A DNA stretch of 64,000 nucleotides from JANPBY01 sp963805505 (GTDB taxonomy: Bacteria; Actinomycetota; Actinomycetes; DATJPE01). The notes below the pieces were generated by a model that did no database searches, was not told the origin of the DNA, and worked only from the letters and a program-made list of their open reading frames with translations. A program made the position numbers and the translations under genes. This document shows positions 37,013-44,668 of the stretch, one piece after another. The DNA is taken from positions 1 to 64,000 of the forward strand of contig CAWDUP010000001.1 of the NCBI GenBank assembly GCA_963805505.1, written 5' to 3'. The stretch's first letter is position 1; each line of letters begins with the position of its first letter.

Positions 37013-37780
37013 GTGTGCGGGAGGTATGCGGCGAGCGCTCACCCCGACGACCTGGTCGAGGAATTCGAGGTCGATCGGGTCGATGACGGCGACCGCCTTG
37101 CTCCGGATTGGAACGTCGCGCCCACCAAAGACGTCCCAGCCGTGATCACGCGCCGAGATCGGGACGCGGAGCCCGATTCGGACCCGTCCAGAGTCCTTCG
37201 TCCGGTGCGGTGGGGCCTGGTCCCGTCCTGGGCCAAAGACACGAGCATCGGCTCCCGGTTGATCAATGCGCGCATGGAGACCGTGACCGAGAAGCCGGCC
37301 TTCCGACGAGCATTCGCCAAGCGCCGATGCCTGCTCCCTGCCGATGGGTATTACGAGTGGTACGGGGAGGAGAAGGGCAAGAAGCAGCCGTTCTACATCT
37401 CCAGGCGAGATGGCCGACCGCTCGCCATGGCGGGGCTGTACGAGTTCTGGCGAGATCCGACCGCCGATGCCGAGGACCGACACGCCTGGTTGTGGACATG
37501 CACAGTTCTCACGACGACCGCGGAAGATGACGTCGGTCGAATTCATGACCGGATGCCCTTGATGGTCCCACCGGAGCGCTGGGCGCAATGGCTGGATCCG
37601 GACGCGGATGACTCCTCGGAGGCGGCCGAGCTGTTGATTCCCGCGGCGCCCGGAGCCCTTGCTGCTTGGCCGGTGCAGAAGTTGGTCAACAAGGTCAGCA
37701 ACAACGGCCCGGAACTCATCGAGCCGCTCCCTGCGGAAGATGTGGCTGACCAGCAGGCAGTGGACGATGCCCTCTTCTGA
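37013..37780 (+). CDS. SOS response-associated peptidase (SRAP, HMCES/YedK family)
   Basis: SRAP proteins shield abasic sites in single-stranded DNA by forming a thiazolidine bond with Cys2. I chose GTG 37013 over ATG 37004 because it gives M-C-G-R-Y, placing the catalytic Cys at position 2; the ATG start would bury it. Other motifs: WNVAPTKDVPAV, RWGLVPSWAKD, INARMETV, RRCLLPADGYYEWY (catalytic Glu) and RIHDRMPLMVPP (His). About 255 residues. The stop overlaps the next gene. Confidence 0.92.
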   Translation: MCGRYAASAHPDDLVEEFEVDRVDDGDRLAPDWNVAPTKDVPAVITRRDRDAEPDSDPSRVLRPVRWGLVPSWAKDTSIGSRLINARMETVTEKPAFRRAFAKRRCLLPADGYYEWYGEEKGKKQPFYISRRDGRPLAMAGLYEFWRDPTADAEDRHAWLWTCTVLTTTAEDDVGRIHDRMPLMVPPERWAQWLDPDADDSSEAAELLIPAAPGALAAWPVQKLVNKVSNNGPELIEPLPAEDVADQQAVDDALF

Positions 37781-38501
37781 GCCCGTGGCAGACGGCCAGA
37801 TGTTCCGTCGCGCAGTCGAGACACCTGGCGGGCCTGCACGAGTCTGGGTACACCCCGCGCGGGATCGGCTGCGTGGCACGCTGGTGCTGGGTCACGGCGC
37901 GGGGCGCGGTGCGGACACTGCCGACTTGATGACCTTGGCCGACCGGCTGCCAGAGCTTGGCATCGCCGTCGTTCGGGTGGACCAGCCCTGGGTGGTGGCA
38001 GGTAGGCGGGTGGCGGTGGCGCCCCCGCGGTTGGACGAGGCCTGGGTGGCCGCCGTCCCCGCGGCCGTTCGGCTGTCCGGCAAACCGTCGGCCGACGCGG
38101 GCACTGCGCTGTTCGTCGGCGGCCGGTCGGCCGGGGCCAGGGTCGCCTGCCGCACGGCAAACCAGCTGGGTGCTGCTGGGGTGGTTGCGCTTGCGTTTCC
38201 GCTTCATCCGCCTGGGCGCCCCGATCGTTCGAGAGCGGCTGAGCTGATCGACGCCGGAGTGCCCACGTTGGTCATCCAGGGTGATCGAGACGGCTTCGGC
38301 TCGGCCGCCGAGGTCGCTGGAGCCTTGACTGACCAGACCCGTACGGCGATCTCGGTGGTCCCCGTCCCGCACGCAGATCACGCGCTCCGGGTGGGCGGGC
38401 AGGCGCCGATCACTTCCGGCGAGGCCCTCGACCTGATCACCGAGGCCACCGGGCGATGGTTGCTTGCTCGTCGACGGTCCTTCTCGCGAGCGGGGCCGTG
38501 A
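37767..38501 (+). CDS. Alpha/beta hydrolase-family protein (KANL3/Tex30 type)
   Basis: 244 residues. TLVLGHGAGRGADTADLM, then VVRVDQPWV, the nucleophile elbow FVGGRSAGARVACR (Ser), FPLHPPGRPD, VIQGDRDGFG (acid) and VPHADHALR (His). This is the layout of the Tex30/KANL3 alpha/beta hydrolase group. Substrate unknown. ATG 37767 overlaps the SRAP stop by 14 bases, so the two are translationally linked. Confidence 0.82.
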   Translation: MPSSEPVADGQMFRRAVETPGGPARVWVHPARDRLRGTLVLGHGAGRGADTADLMTLADRLPELGIAVVRVDQPWVVAGRRVAVAPPRLDEAWVAAVPAAVRLSGKPSADAGTALFVGGRSAGARVACRTANQLGAAGVVALAFPLHPPGRPDRSRAAELIDAGVPTLVIQGDRDGFGSAAEVAGALTDQTRTAISVVPVPHADHALRVGGQAPITSGEALDLITEATGRWLLARRRSFSRAGP

Positions 38502-38520
38502 GACGCACGCGGGGCGCCGG

Positions 38521-38547
38521 GGAATGTCTCAGGGCCATGGTTGCGTT
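38521..38547 (+). promoter_or_regulatory. Candidate SigR-type promoter upstream of sigR
   Basis: GGAAT at 38521-38525 (GGGAAT would be an exact -35; the base before is G) and GTT at 38545-38547, 19 bases apart. The thiol-stress sigma factor SigR recognises GGGAAT-N18/19-GTT and drives its own gene in Streptomyces and mycobacteria. Position, about 110-120 bases ahead of the likely start codon, fits autoregulation. Confidence 0.6.
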
Positions 38548-38666
38548 CCCCCTGTGTGCTAGCCGTCCCCACCGACCACGCGTCGAGATTCGAGATGTCG
38601 CCCTGGCCGGTAGTCTCGAATAGCCGAGAGCGGGTCGCTCCGGCTTCCACGACGGGTCAGCAGGAG

Positions 38667-39275
38667 GTGGGTGCGGTCAGCGAGGTCGATGTCGAGGAGA
38701 CCCCCGAACAGCGGGCCGAGAGGTTCGAGCGCGACGCGCTGCCTTTCCTCGACCAGATGTATGCCGCCGCGTTGCGGATGACGCGCAACAAGGCAGATGC
38801 CGAGGACTTGGTCCAGGAGACCTATGTGAAGGCCTTCGCCGCCTTCCATCAGTTCCGCGAGGGCACCAACCTCAAGGCTTGGCTCTACCGAATCCTGACC
38901 AATGCCTTCATCAACGGCTATCGAAAGAAGCAGCGCGAACCGCTTCGGTCGGGGTCGGACAACATCGAGGACTGGCAGCTGGCACGGGCCGGGTCGCACA
39001 CGAGCACCGGACTGCCATCGGCCGAGGCAGCCGCCTTGGATGCCCTCCCGGACTCAGACGTGAAAGAAGCCCTGCAGTCGATCCCTGAAGATTTCCGGAT
39101 CGCCGTCTACCTCGCCGATGTCGAAGGGTTTGCCTACAAGGAGATTGCCGACATCATGGATACGCCCATCGGCACCGTGATGTCCCGGCTGCACCGTGGC
39201 CGGCGTCAGTTGCGTGCGCTGCTCGAGGACTACGCCCGTGAGCGTGGTCTGGTCCCTTCGGAGGGTATGTCGTGA
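38667..39275 (+). CDS. sigR: ECF sigma factor SigR/SigH (thiol-oxidative stress)
   Basis: About 202 residues. Region 2 has ALRMTRNKADAEDLVQETYV and LKAWLYRILTNAFINGYRKK; region 4 has AVYLADVEGFAYKEIADIMD and TPIGTVMSRLHRGRRQL. This is the group that directs thioredoxin and mycothiol genes under disulfide stress. Start uncertain: GTG 38667 sits directly on an AGGAG run; an in-frame ATG at 38595 gives 25 more residues without an evident ribosome site. Related sigR genes are known to make two isoforms. The stop overlaps the rsrA GTG. Confidence 0.92.
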   Translation: MGAVSEVDVEETPEQRAERFERDALPFLDQMYAAALRMTRNKADAEDLVQETYVKAFAAFHQFREGTNLKAWLYRILTNAFINGYRKKQREPLRSGSDNIEDWQLARAGSHTSTGLPSAEAAALDALPDSDVKEALQSIPEDFRIAVYLADVEGFAYKEIADIMDTPIGTVMSRLHRGRRQLRALLEDYARERGLVPSEGMS

Positions 39276-39556
39276 GCTGCGGAAACCCGCACGAGACCGA
39301 CTGCGGTGACGTCCTCGATGCGGTCTACGCCTACCTCGACGGGGAAATGACCGTCGACGATCACCACACGATCCGTCATCACCTCGATGAATGCTCCCCC
39401 TGCCTGCAGCAGTTCGGCATCGAACAGGAAGTCAAGGCGCTGGTCGCCCGGTGCTGCGGATCTGAGACCGCCCCCGACGAGCTGCGCGCCAAGGTGCTCG
39501 GCCGACTGGCTCAGGTCCGGGTCGAGATCACCCAGGTGGAGTTCCGGCTCGACTGA
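39272..39556 (+). CDS. rsrA: Mycothiol-system anti-sigma factor RsrA
   Basis: 94 residues of the zinc anti-sigma (ZAS) family. The redox motif HHLDECSPCLQQ (His-x3-Cys-x2-Cys) binds zinc and holds SigR. Oxidation of the Cys pair to a disulfide releases zinc and frees SigR. Extra Cys in MSCGNPHETDCGD and RCCGSE are as in RsrA homologues. GTG 39272 overlaps the sigR stop (GTGA), fixing near-equal translation of the pair. The stop codon lies inside the first unit of a 16-base tandem repeat. Confidence 0.93.
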   Translation: MSCGNPHETDCGDVLDAVYAYLDGEMTVDDHHTIRHHLDECSPCLQQFGIEQEVKALVARCCGSETAPDELRAKVLGRLAQVRVEITQVEFRLD

Positions 39557-39632
39557 GTGTCAGAGGTTCTGAGTGTCAGAGGTTCTGAGTCTCAGAGGTC
39601 CTGAGGGTCAGACGTTCTGAGGGTCAGACGTT
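39553..39632 (+). repeat. Five tandem 16-base repeats
   Basis: Units CTGAGTGTCAGAGGTT at 39553-39568 and 39569-39584 are identical; 39585-39600 has three changes; 39601-39616 and 39617-39632 (CTGAGGGTCAGACGTT) are identical to each other. A partial copy follows. The array starts on the rsrA stop and ends just before the stop of the convergent bL37 gene, filling the whole gap. The TCAGA/CTGAG parts could pair with each other in RNA. Confidence 0.9.
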
Positions 39633-39637
39633 TGAGG

Positions 39638-39712
39638 TCAGGAGTTCGGGCGCCGACCGTGGTTGGCCTTGTTCTTCTTCCGGTCGCGCTTCTTGCGTCC
39701 GCGCTTGCTCAT
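39638..39712 (-). CDS. 50S ribosomal protein bL37
   Basis: A 24-residue, very basic protein: MSKRGRKKRDRKKNKANH then GRRPNS. It matches the mycobacterial ribosomal protein bL37 pattern (MAKRGRKKRDR...SKANHGKRPNA), found near the peptidyl transferase region of the large subunit in actinobacterial ribosomes. A GAGGAG ribosome site lies 9 bases before the ATG at 39712, supporting this start over any long upstream extension. Often missed in annotation because of its size. Confidence 0.9.
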   Translation of the reverse strand: MSKRGRKKRDRKKNKANHGRRPNS

Positions 39713-39809
39713 GGACGAACTCCTCTGCAACTTGCTGGGCTGGGGCTTGTGCGCAGTCTCCCATGCGAAGGCCCCGCCTCGGAAACCGAGAGGCCGGACC
39801 GGACGCTGC

Positions 39810-40478
39810 TCAGCCTGCGAGGCGGCGGTTGACGGCGGACAAGACCGACCGTGCCACGGCGTCCGACTCGTCACCTCGGACGATCGCGCTGCCGCTCACC
39901 ACCTGCTCGCCCGAGCGCGGCACCATGACCGAAAGCACGGACACAGCGACCTCCCTTGCTCCGACGCTGACCACCGCAGCGCTCTCGACCTCAGCAGTCG
40001 TTCCGAGCAGTTCGTCGAGGGCCCGCAGAGTCGCCTGGGCGACGATTCTCGGTCGCTGGGAGGCGGCACCCGGGCCGATGACCCGACCTTCGAAGACGTG
40101 ACCGCCAGTCGCGAGGGTGACCACTGCTTCGGTCTCCGTGCCCGCGGTTCGCACCATGATGGCGGCGATGGCTGGCCGCGGTGGAAGCGGTGGCTCAGCT
40201 GGCTCCGCGACGTCGATCTCCGGATGTGGCGGGATCCCGACCTCGTCGGCACCTATCTGGACGACGCTGACGATTCGGTGGTCGATGGCGATGCCGTGCT
40301 TGGCCAGCGCGTAGGACTGAACGTCGCGGACGACCTGCTTGGCTGCCTTGCCCGGCTCGGCGAGCACGTGCACTTCGGTGGGAACGGCATCGGGTCCGGT
40401 CACCACGCTAGCGGCGATGATGCCGGGAAGCCGGCGAAGCTCGTCCTCGAACTCCGGTAGCAGACGGAGAGTGGGCAA
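39810..40478 (-). CDS. Conserved actinobacterial protein, unknown
   Basis: 222 residues, no signal peptide or membrane helix. An N-terminal part with FEDELRRLPGIIAASVVTGP, PTEVHVLAEPGKAAKQVVRD and IAIDHRIVSVVQIG looks like an alpha/beta domain. A C-terminal half has RPRIVAQATLRALDELLGTT and EVAVSVLSVMVPRSGEQVVS. I believe this two-part family is widespread in Actinobacteria, but I know no function. It is followed on the same strand by bL37, and preceded by another unknown gene 6 bases away. Confidence 0.7.
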   Translation of the reverse strand: MPTLRLLPEFEDELRRLPGIIAASVVTGPDAVPTEVHVLAEPGKAAKQVVRDVQSYALAKHGIAIDHRIVSVVQIGADEVGIPPHPEIDVAEPAEPPLPPRPAIAAIMVRTAGTETEAVVTLATGGHVFEGRVIGPGAASQRPRIVAQATLRALDELLGTTAEVESAAVVSVGAREVAVSVLSVMVPRSGEQVVSGSAIVRGDESDAVARSVLSAVNRRLAG

Positions 40479-40484
40479 GTGGGT

Positions 40485-40937
40485 CTACTCCTCGCGCGGA
40501 AGCGGGTTCAGGCCGGCGACGATCAGTCTGCGTCGGCGTTCGCGTAGATCAGCGGGGGGAGGTGGCGGCTGATCAGGCACCGGGGGGAGTTCGACGGCCT
40601 CGCTGATGCGCGGCGCGGCGGGGGCCACGTCGCCCACGGCGCGGTTCCACGCCTGGGCAGCATCCACGGTGGCCTGGGCGGCTTCGAGCTGCGCGTGGTC
40701 GAGTGCCGCGAGAGCCGGAGGCAGGGCCGTACGGCTGTGCTCGACCAATGCTCGCAGGCTCTCGCGTTGCCACCAGCGCAGTGCCCGGGCCGTGCGTGCG
40801 TCGAGGCGTCCCTCGGACTCAGCGACCGCGATCTCCGCGTCAAACGCCTGAGTGGCAGCGTCCGAGCGGGCATCGAGCACGCCGGTGATGAGGTCGGCGT
40901 AGGCGGAGGTCAGGTCGCGATCACCATGTGACGCCAC
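40485..40937 (-). CDS. Hypothetical protein
   Basis: 150 residues, mostly Ala-rich helices (LTSAYADLITGVLDARSDAA, ARTARALRWWQRESLRALVE), then a Pro-rich stretch (LPPVPDQPPPPPADLRERRR). Possibly a short coiled-coil or scaffold protein. GTG 40937 is the start. Six bases before the next minus-strand gene, so co-expressed. No family recognised. Confidence 0.6.
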   Translation of the reverse strand: MASHGDRDLTSAYADLITGVLDARSDAATQAFDAEIAVAESEGRLDARTARALRWWQRESLRALVEHSRTALPPALAALDHAQLEAAQATVDAAQAWNRAVGDVAPAAPRISEAVELPPVPDQPPPPPADLRERRRRLIVAGLNPLPREE

Positions 40938-41222
40938 GTCCAGAACCCCCTCGTCGACGACTCAGGATCGGAAGGCGTCCGGCGCGCCCCCACCCCTTGG
41001 GCTGAGCGTAGGCCATCGCGGGCCGGCGGCGACGCAGCACCGCCGAGATCCCCCGTTCAGACCTACCCGGGTGTCTGGCTGAGTGCGGACCGCGCGAGTG
41101 ACGCGCCCGCCTCTGGAGCCTGGTATCCGTGGAACGGCGGTCCGTTCGGGCTAGAGTTTTGAGGCAGATTGGGTCAAAGTGTCATGCGATAACGCAACGT
41201 GTCCGAACAAGTACTTGACGCA

Positions 41223-41282
41223 GCATTCCGTCTCACCCTTCACTCCTGTGTTGGGTGAACCGGCCCAAAACGGACGGAATGC
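41223..41282 (+). promoter_or_regulatory. Nested hairpin in the HD-GYP leader
   Basis: A perfect 10-base inverted repeat, GCATTCCGTC (41223-41232) and GACGGAATGC (41273-41282), encloses a second, TCACCC (41233-41238) and GGGTGA (41253-41258), stacked directly on the left arm. The unpaired side (41259-41272) is CCGG-rich then CAAAAC. No U-tract follows, so it is not a simple terminator. Confidence 0.6.
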
Positions 41283-41438
41283 GGTCACACTGATGGGGGC
41301 GCACCTGGACTCGGGCGGGTTTTTCGGGTTCGGGGAGGCCCCGACAACTGAAGAGGGCGGGATCGGGATCGGCAGCACGGATGGCCGAAGTTTCGCAGTT
41401 TTCGTGATTGTTCAAGACCCTTAGCGGAGCGGATCTCG

Positions 41439-41462
41439 CACGGACGATCAGCGGCGTCCGTG
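41439..41462 (+). promoter_or_regulatory. 8-base-pair hairpin ahead of small ORF
   Basis: CACGGACG (41439-41446) and CGTCCGTG (41455-41462) form a perfect stem with an 8-base loop (ATCAGCGG). It ends 26 bases before the ATG of the 21-residue ORF and just before its AAGGGG ribosome site. Could be an operator palindrome or an RNA stem. Confidence 0.5.
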
Positions 41463-41488
41463 ACGTGAATCCAAGGGGTGATGCGTCA

Positions 41489-41554
41489 ATGAAGAAGATC
41501 ACGGCCGCTGTCGAGCGTTTCCTCTCCACCGGTTCTGGCTGGAGCTGGCAGTAG
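41489..41554 (+). CDS. 21-residue leader peptide candidate
   Basis: Sequence MKKITAAVERFLSTGSGWSW plus Q, ending with TAG. AAGGGG lies 11 bases upstream of ATG 41489. A three-codon frame ATG CGT CAA TGA (41481-41492) ends across this ATG, which could couple initiation. The peptide is amphipathic with a Gly/Ser/Trp-rich end. It precedes the HD-GYP start by 60 bases. It may be a regulatory leader or a small secreted or signalling peptide; no homology is claimed. Confidence 0.4.
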   Translation: MKKITAAVERFLSTGSGWSWQ

Positions 41555-41614
41555 TTCTTGGCTTACCTGTTCTGCCGATCCCCGTCCTTCCCTCTGTCAG
41601 CCCCTGGGGGGTGC

Positions 41615-42973
41615 ATGAAGGAGTTGCCGGCAAGCGCTCGCGCCTTCTTGGTCGCGACCTGGGTAGTGGCCGCCCTCGCACTGGTCCTTTCCGCGCTGGC
41701 AGAGCCAAATTGGCTGCTCATCTGTGCTCTCGCTGGGCTAACCATCGTCAGTGATCGAGCACGGCCCGGATTGCGGCCGCAGGGATCGGTCGTGATCGGT
41801 CTGCACATGACTCTGCCCATGGCCGTTGCGGCGGGATTGTTGGGCGGTCCGGCCGAGGCGTGCATCGTCGGTGCGTTGTCGACTTTTGCAGGCGGCTCGA
41901 CTGCGCCACACAAGCGGATTTTCAACGGTGCGCAGTTCGCGCTGTCCGCTGGAGCAGCGGCGGTGGTGCTCGCCCTCCTCGGAGCGACCGAGGTTTTCCA
42001 GTCGATGGACAATCCCGACGCTACTGAGTGGCTCATGGTGGTTGTTGCCACTCTGCTGGCGAGCGTCTGCTACTGCGTGGTGAACGCTTCTCTTCTGACC
42101 TGTGTTCTTTGGTTTGCTGCTGCGGCGCGCCCCCGTGAGATCTTGCTGGGAACCGTAGCCGAGACCGCTCCTAGCTATGTGGGTTATGGGTTGCTGGGAT
42201 TGCTGTTTGCGGTGCTGTGGAATTGGTCAAGCCCGTTCGCCGCTGTCCTCGTCCTGCTTCCGCTTCTTGCTGCACGCTGGGCATGGACGCAGTTCGCGCT
42301 CCAGCAGCAGGCTTATGAGTCGACCATTCGGACTCTCGTCCAGGCTGTCGAGACGAAGGACCACTACACCCGAGGGCACAGCGAACGAGTGGCCAAGGCC
42401 TCGGTCATGATCGCGCGCGTCCTGGGCATCCGTGAGGACCGGGTCAACGCGCTGCGCTACGCGGGGATCCTGCACGACGTCGGGAAGCTCGGAGTTCCTA
42501 CGAAGATCCTGCAGAAGTCCTCTGGCCTGTCCGACGACGAGTTCGCCCTGATCCAGACTCACCCCTTGCGCGGCACCGAGATGCTGCAGGAGATCGAGTT
42601 TCTCGATGAGGCGTTCAAGGGAATCCTGCACCACCACGAGCGACTGGACGGACTCGGCTATCCGGCAGGTCTGCGCGGGCAGGAGATTCCCGAGTTCGCG
42701 CGCGTGATCGCCGTCGCTGACGCGTTCGACTCCATGACGTCGACCAGGTCTTACCGCGGCGCGCGGACACCAGAAGATGCGATGGTCGAGATCGAGCGTT
42801 GCCGCGGCACGCAGTTCGATCCCATCATGGTTGATGCGCTCACCCAGGCGCTCCGGCGCGAGCCGTGGTCTCCCAACCGGGTGGCTCCACCGATGGACCC
42901 GACCGAAGATGCTGGCTTGGATCACGACGACCCGACGGTCGACGTCGTCCTCGGGCGTGAGTCCGAGCGATGA
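41615..42973 (+). CDS. Membrane HD-GYP phosphodiesterase
   Basis: 452 residues. The N-terminal half has about six membrane segments (ARAFLVATWVVAALALVLSA through FAAVLVLLPLLAARWAW). The C-terminal HD-GYP domain has KDHYTRGHSERVAKASVMIA, the metal-binding LHDVGKLGVP, and ILHHHERLDGLGYPAGLRG, then VADAFDSMTSTRSYR. All catalytic residues for cyclic-di-GMP hydrolysis appear present. ATG 41615 is preferred over the upstream TTG 41558. Its stop overlaps the ATG of the next gene (ATGA). Confidence 0.9.
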   Translation: MKELPASARAFLVATWVVAALALVLSALAEPNWLLICALAGLTIVSDRARPGLRPQGSVVIGLHMTLPMAVAAGLLGGPAEACIVGALSTFAGGSTAPHKRIFNGAQFALSAGAAAVVLALLGATEVFQSMDNPDATEWLMVVVATLLASVCYCVVNASLLTCVLWFAAAARPREILLGTVAETAPSYVGYGLLGLLFAVLWNWSSPFAAVLVLLPLLAARWAWTQFALQQQAYESTIRTLVQAVETKDHYTRGHSERVAKASVMIARVLGIREDRVNALRYAGILHDVGKLGVPTKILQKSSGLSDDEFALIQTHPLRGTEMLQEIEFLDEAFKGILHHHERLDGLGYPAGLRGQEIPEFARVIAVADAFDSMTSTRSYRGARTPEDAMVEIERCRGTQFDPIMVDALTQALRREPWSPNRVAPPMDPTEDAGLDHDDPTVDVVLGRESER

Positions 42974-44271
42974 CGTCGAACCAGCTCGTCACTCGACGGA
43001 CCGAGGACCTCCGCGGCACGGCTGTCGTGGTGGGTGTGGCCGCCATCCTGGTGGTCTGGTCGGTCGTTCAGACTGCATCGACCGGAGTCCAGGATCCACG
43101 GATCGCGCTGGCTTTCGGGGTTTTCATCACGATCGGTGAGATCGTCCGTATCACCCTCCCCGGCGATCGCGAGGCAGCCCCACTCGGAGCCGCTGGCGCT
43201 CTTGCCTACGCCTTGCTGGTCAGCTATGGCGGCCAACCGACGACCCAGTCCGCCTGGCAGGTCATCTCCCTGACTGCGGTTGCCTCCTTCCTCGGGGCTC
43301 TGCCGCACGTGACCGCCGGGCGCTCGCCGCGGGTGGACGAGGTTGCCCGGCGAGTGCTGGCGGCAGGCTTTGCGGCCGTGCTCTTTCAACCGATGTACCA
43401 CGCGGTTCAAGGGCGGTTGGTCGAGGAGTCGGCGACGACCAGGTCGACCGTGGTGGCCATCTTGATGGTGCTCGTGGTCCTGGCCACCGGTGTCTTCGAC
43501 GCTGCGGTGTCGGCTCTTGTCCGGGCCGATCGCAACCGGGCGCCCTACCGCCCGACACTGCGCGACGAGCTCCGCACCCTGCTCGGCCTGGGCTCCGCAA
43601 TCGGAGCCACCGGGGTGCTGATCGCGCTCGCTGCCCAGGTGATGGGTTGGTGGGCCATTCCGGTCTTCTGTGTCCCGCTGCTGCTGACCCAGTTCTCATT
43701 TCGGCGTTACGCGTCGATCCGCGCGACGTACCTGCAGACGATCCGGTCCCTGTCGCGGGTCACGGAGGTGGGTGGCTACACCGAGACCGGGCACGCCCGC
43801 AGGGTCAGTGAGATCTCGGTCGCCGTCGGGCGCGAGCTCGGCATGTCTGAGGACGACCTCCTGGACCTCGAGTACGCCGCGCTGATGCACGATCTCGGGC
43901 AGCTCGCGCTGACCGACCCGATCGCCGGGGGGATGACCGTCATGGTTGATGCCGGCGAGCAGCGCCGGATCGCCGAGCTCGGGGCCAGTGTGATTCGTGA
44001 GACGGGCGTCCTGGATCGGGTAGCCGACATCATCGAGCGACAGGCTGACCCCTACCGGCGCCCGCGTGAGCACGCCGACCCCACGCTGCCGGTCTCCTCG
44101 CGCATCATCAAGGCCGCCAACGCCTACGACGACATGGTGGGGGAGTCGGCCGAGTACGGCCCGCGACTGGACGCCCTGGAACGGCTGAGGCTGGGCATGG
44201 CTTACGACTTCGACCCCCGGGTCGTCGAAACCCTCGCCCGCATCGTGCGCAAGTCGCGAGTCGGCGTCTGA
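42970..44271 (+). CDS. Membrane HD-domain protein with degenerate HD-GYP
   Basis: 433 residues, same plan as its upstream neighbour: membrane half then HD domain (YTETGHARRVSEISVAVGRE). Here the motif reads MHDLGQLALT, with Gln replacing the usual Lys, and the HHHExxDGxGYP loop is replaced by RQADPYRRPREHADP. NAYDDMVGES corresponds to the VADAFDSM segment. It keeps the first His-Asp but lacks the GYP signature, so it is probably inactive or altered and may regulate the active partner, with which it is translationally coupled. Confidence 0.82.
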   Translation: MTSNQLVTRRTEDLRGTAVVVGVAAILVVWSVVQTASTGVQDPRIALAFGVFITIGEIVRITLPGDREAAPLGAAGALAYALLVSYGGQPTTQSAWQVISLTAVASFLGALPHVTAGRSPRVDEVARRVLAAGFAAVLFQPMYHAVQGRLVEESATTRSTVVAILMVLVVLATGVFDAAVSALVRADRNRAPYRPTLRDELRTLLGLGSAIGATGVLIALAAQVMGWWAIPVFCVPLLLTQFSFRRYASIRATYLQTIRSLSRVTEVGGYTETGHARRVSEISVAVGRELGMSEDDLLDLEYAALMHDLGQLALTDPIAGGMTVMVDAGEQRRIAELGASVIRETGVLDRVADIIERQADPYRRPREHADPTLPVSSRIIKAANAYDDMVGESAEYGPRLDALERLRLGMAYDFDPRVVETLARIVRKSRVGV

Positions 44272-44377
44272 CCGGCGTCGTCACCAGGGCTGCGGGCGAG
44301 TCCGAGCGCTACGATTCGGCAGGGATCTGACGACCCGCTGGATGTGCTCGACCGAGGCAGTGCGGAGGAGTGCTCAC

Positions 44378-44596
44378 GTGACCGACGAGGTCCGCGCCGA
44401 GATGGTCGCGAACGTTGCCAGGGTGTTGGTGAGTCCGGGCGACTCCGTCGTTTTCGGCGACACCCTCGTCCTGCTCGAGTCGATGAAGATGGAGATCCCC
44501 GTGTTCGTGGAGCACGCGGGCACGGTGACGGTCGTGGGGGTTTCCGAGGGTGACGTCGTGCAAGAGGGCGACCTGATCGCCAGCATCCAGACCTGA
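44378..44596 (+). CDS. Biotin/lipoyl carrier protein
   Basis: 72 residues, only the biotinyl domain: VARVLVSPGDSVVFGDTLVL then LESMKMEIPV, where the Lys in MKM is the biotinylation site, and GVSEGDVVQEGDLIASI. Stand-alone domains of this kind serve acyl-CoA carboxylases as BCCP. No carboxylase subunit is adjacent, so its partner is unknown. GTG 44378 has GGAGGAG 10 bases upstream, better than the in-frame ATG 44342. The biotin synthesis genes are in the same window, 6-11 kb away. Confidence 0.85.
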   Translation: MTDEVRAEMVANVARVLVSPGDSVVFGDTLVLLESMKMEIPVFVEHAGTVTVVGVSEGDVVQEGDLIASIQT

Positions 44597-44668
44597 GCAC
44601 CTCTGAACGGGTGAACTGACCGGGTCTGCAGGGTCAAGGTCTGGGCCGCACAGCCCGATGCTCTCTAC

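Larger units (their letters stand above)
40938..41488. other. 551-base intergenic region with two hairpins
   Basis: No convincing protein gene in 40938-41488. The part from about 41150 is less GC-rich than its surroundings. It contains two strong inverted repeats (listed separately) and a GGGTTTTTCGGG stretch near 41320. It would serve as the promoter and leader for the plus-strand HD-GYP genes and the promoter for the minus-strand gene ending at 40485. No sigma-factor motif could be assigned with confidence. Confidence 0.6.

Noticed and set aside
35924..37879. Very long minus-strand open frame extending rsgA by more than 300 codons
   Set aside because: The upstream part is antisense to the SRAP gene and has no domain similarity; RsgA starts naturally at 36934.
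41179..41424. Plus-strand frame of 81 codons in the HD-GYP leader
   Set aside because: No ribosome site, no family resemblance, and it lies across the strong hairpin; more likely untranslated leader.
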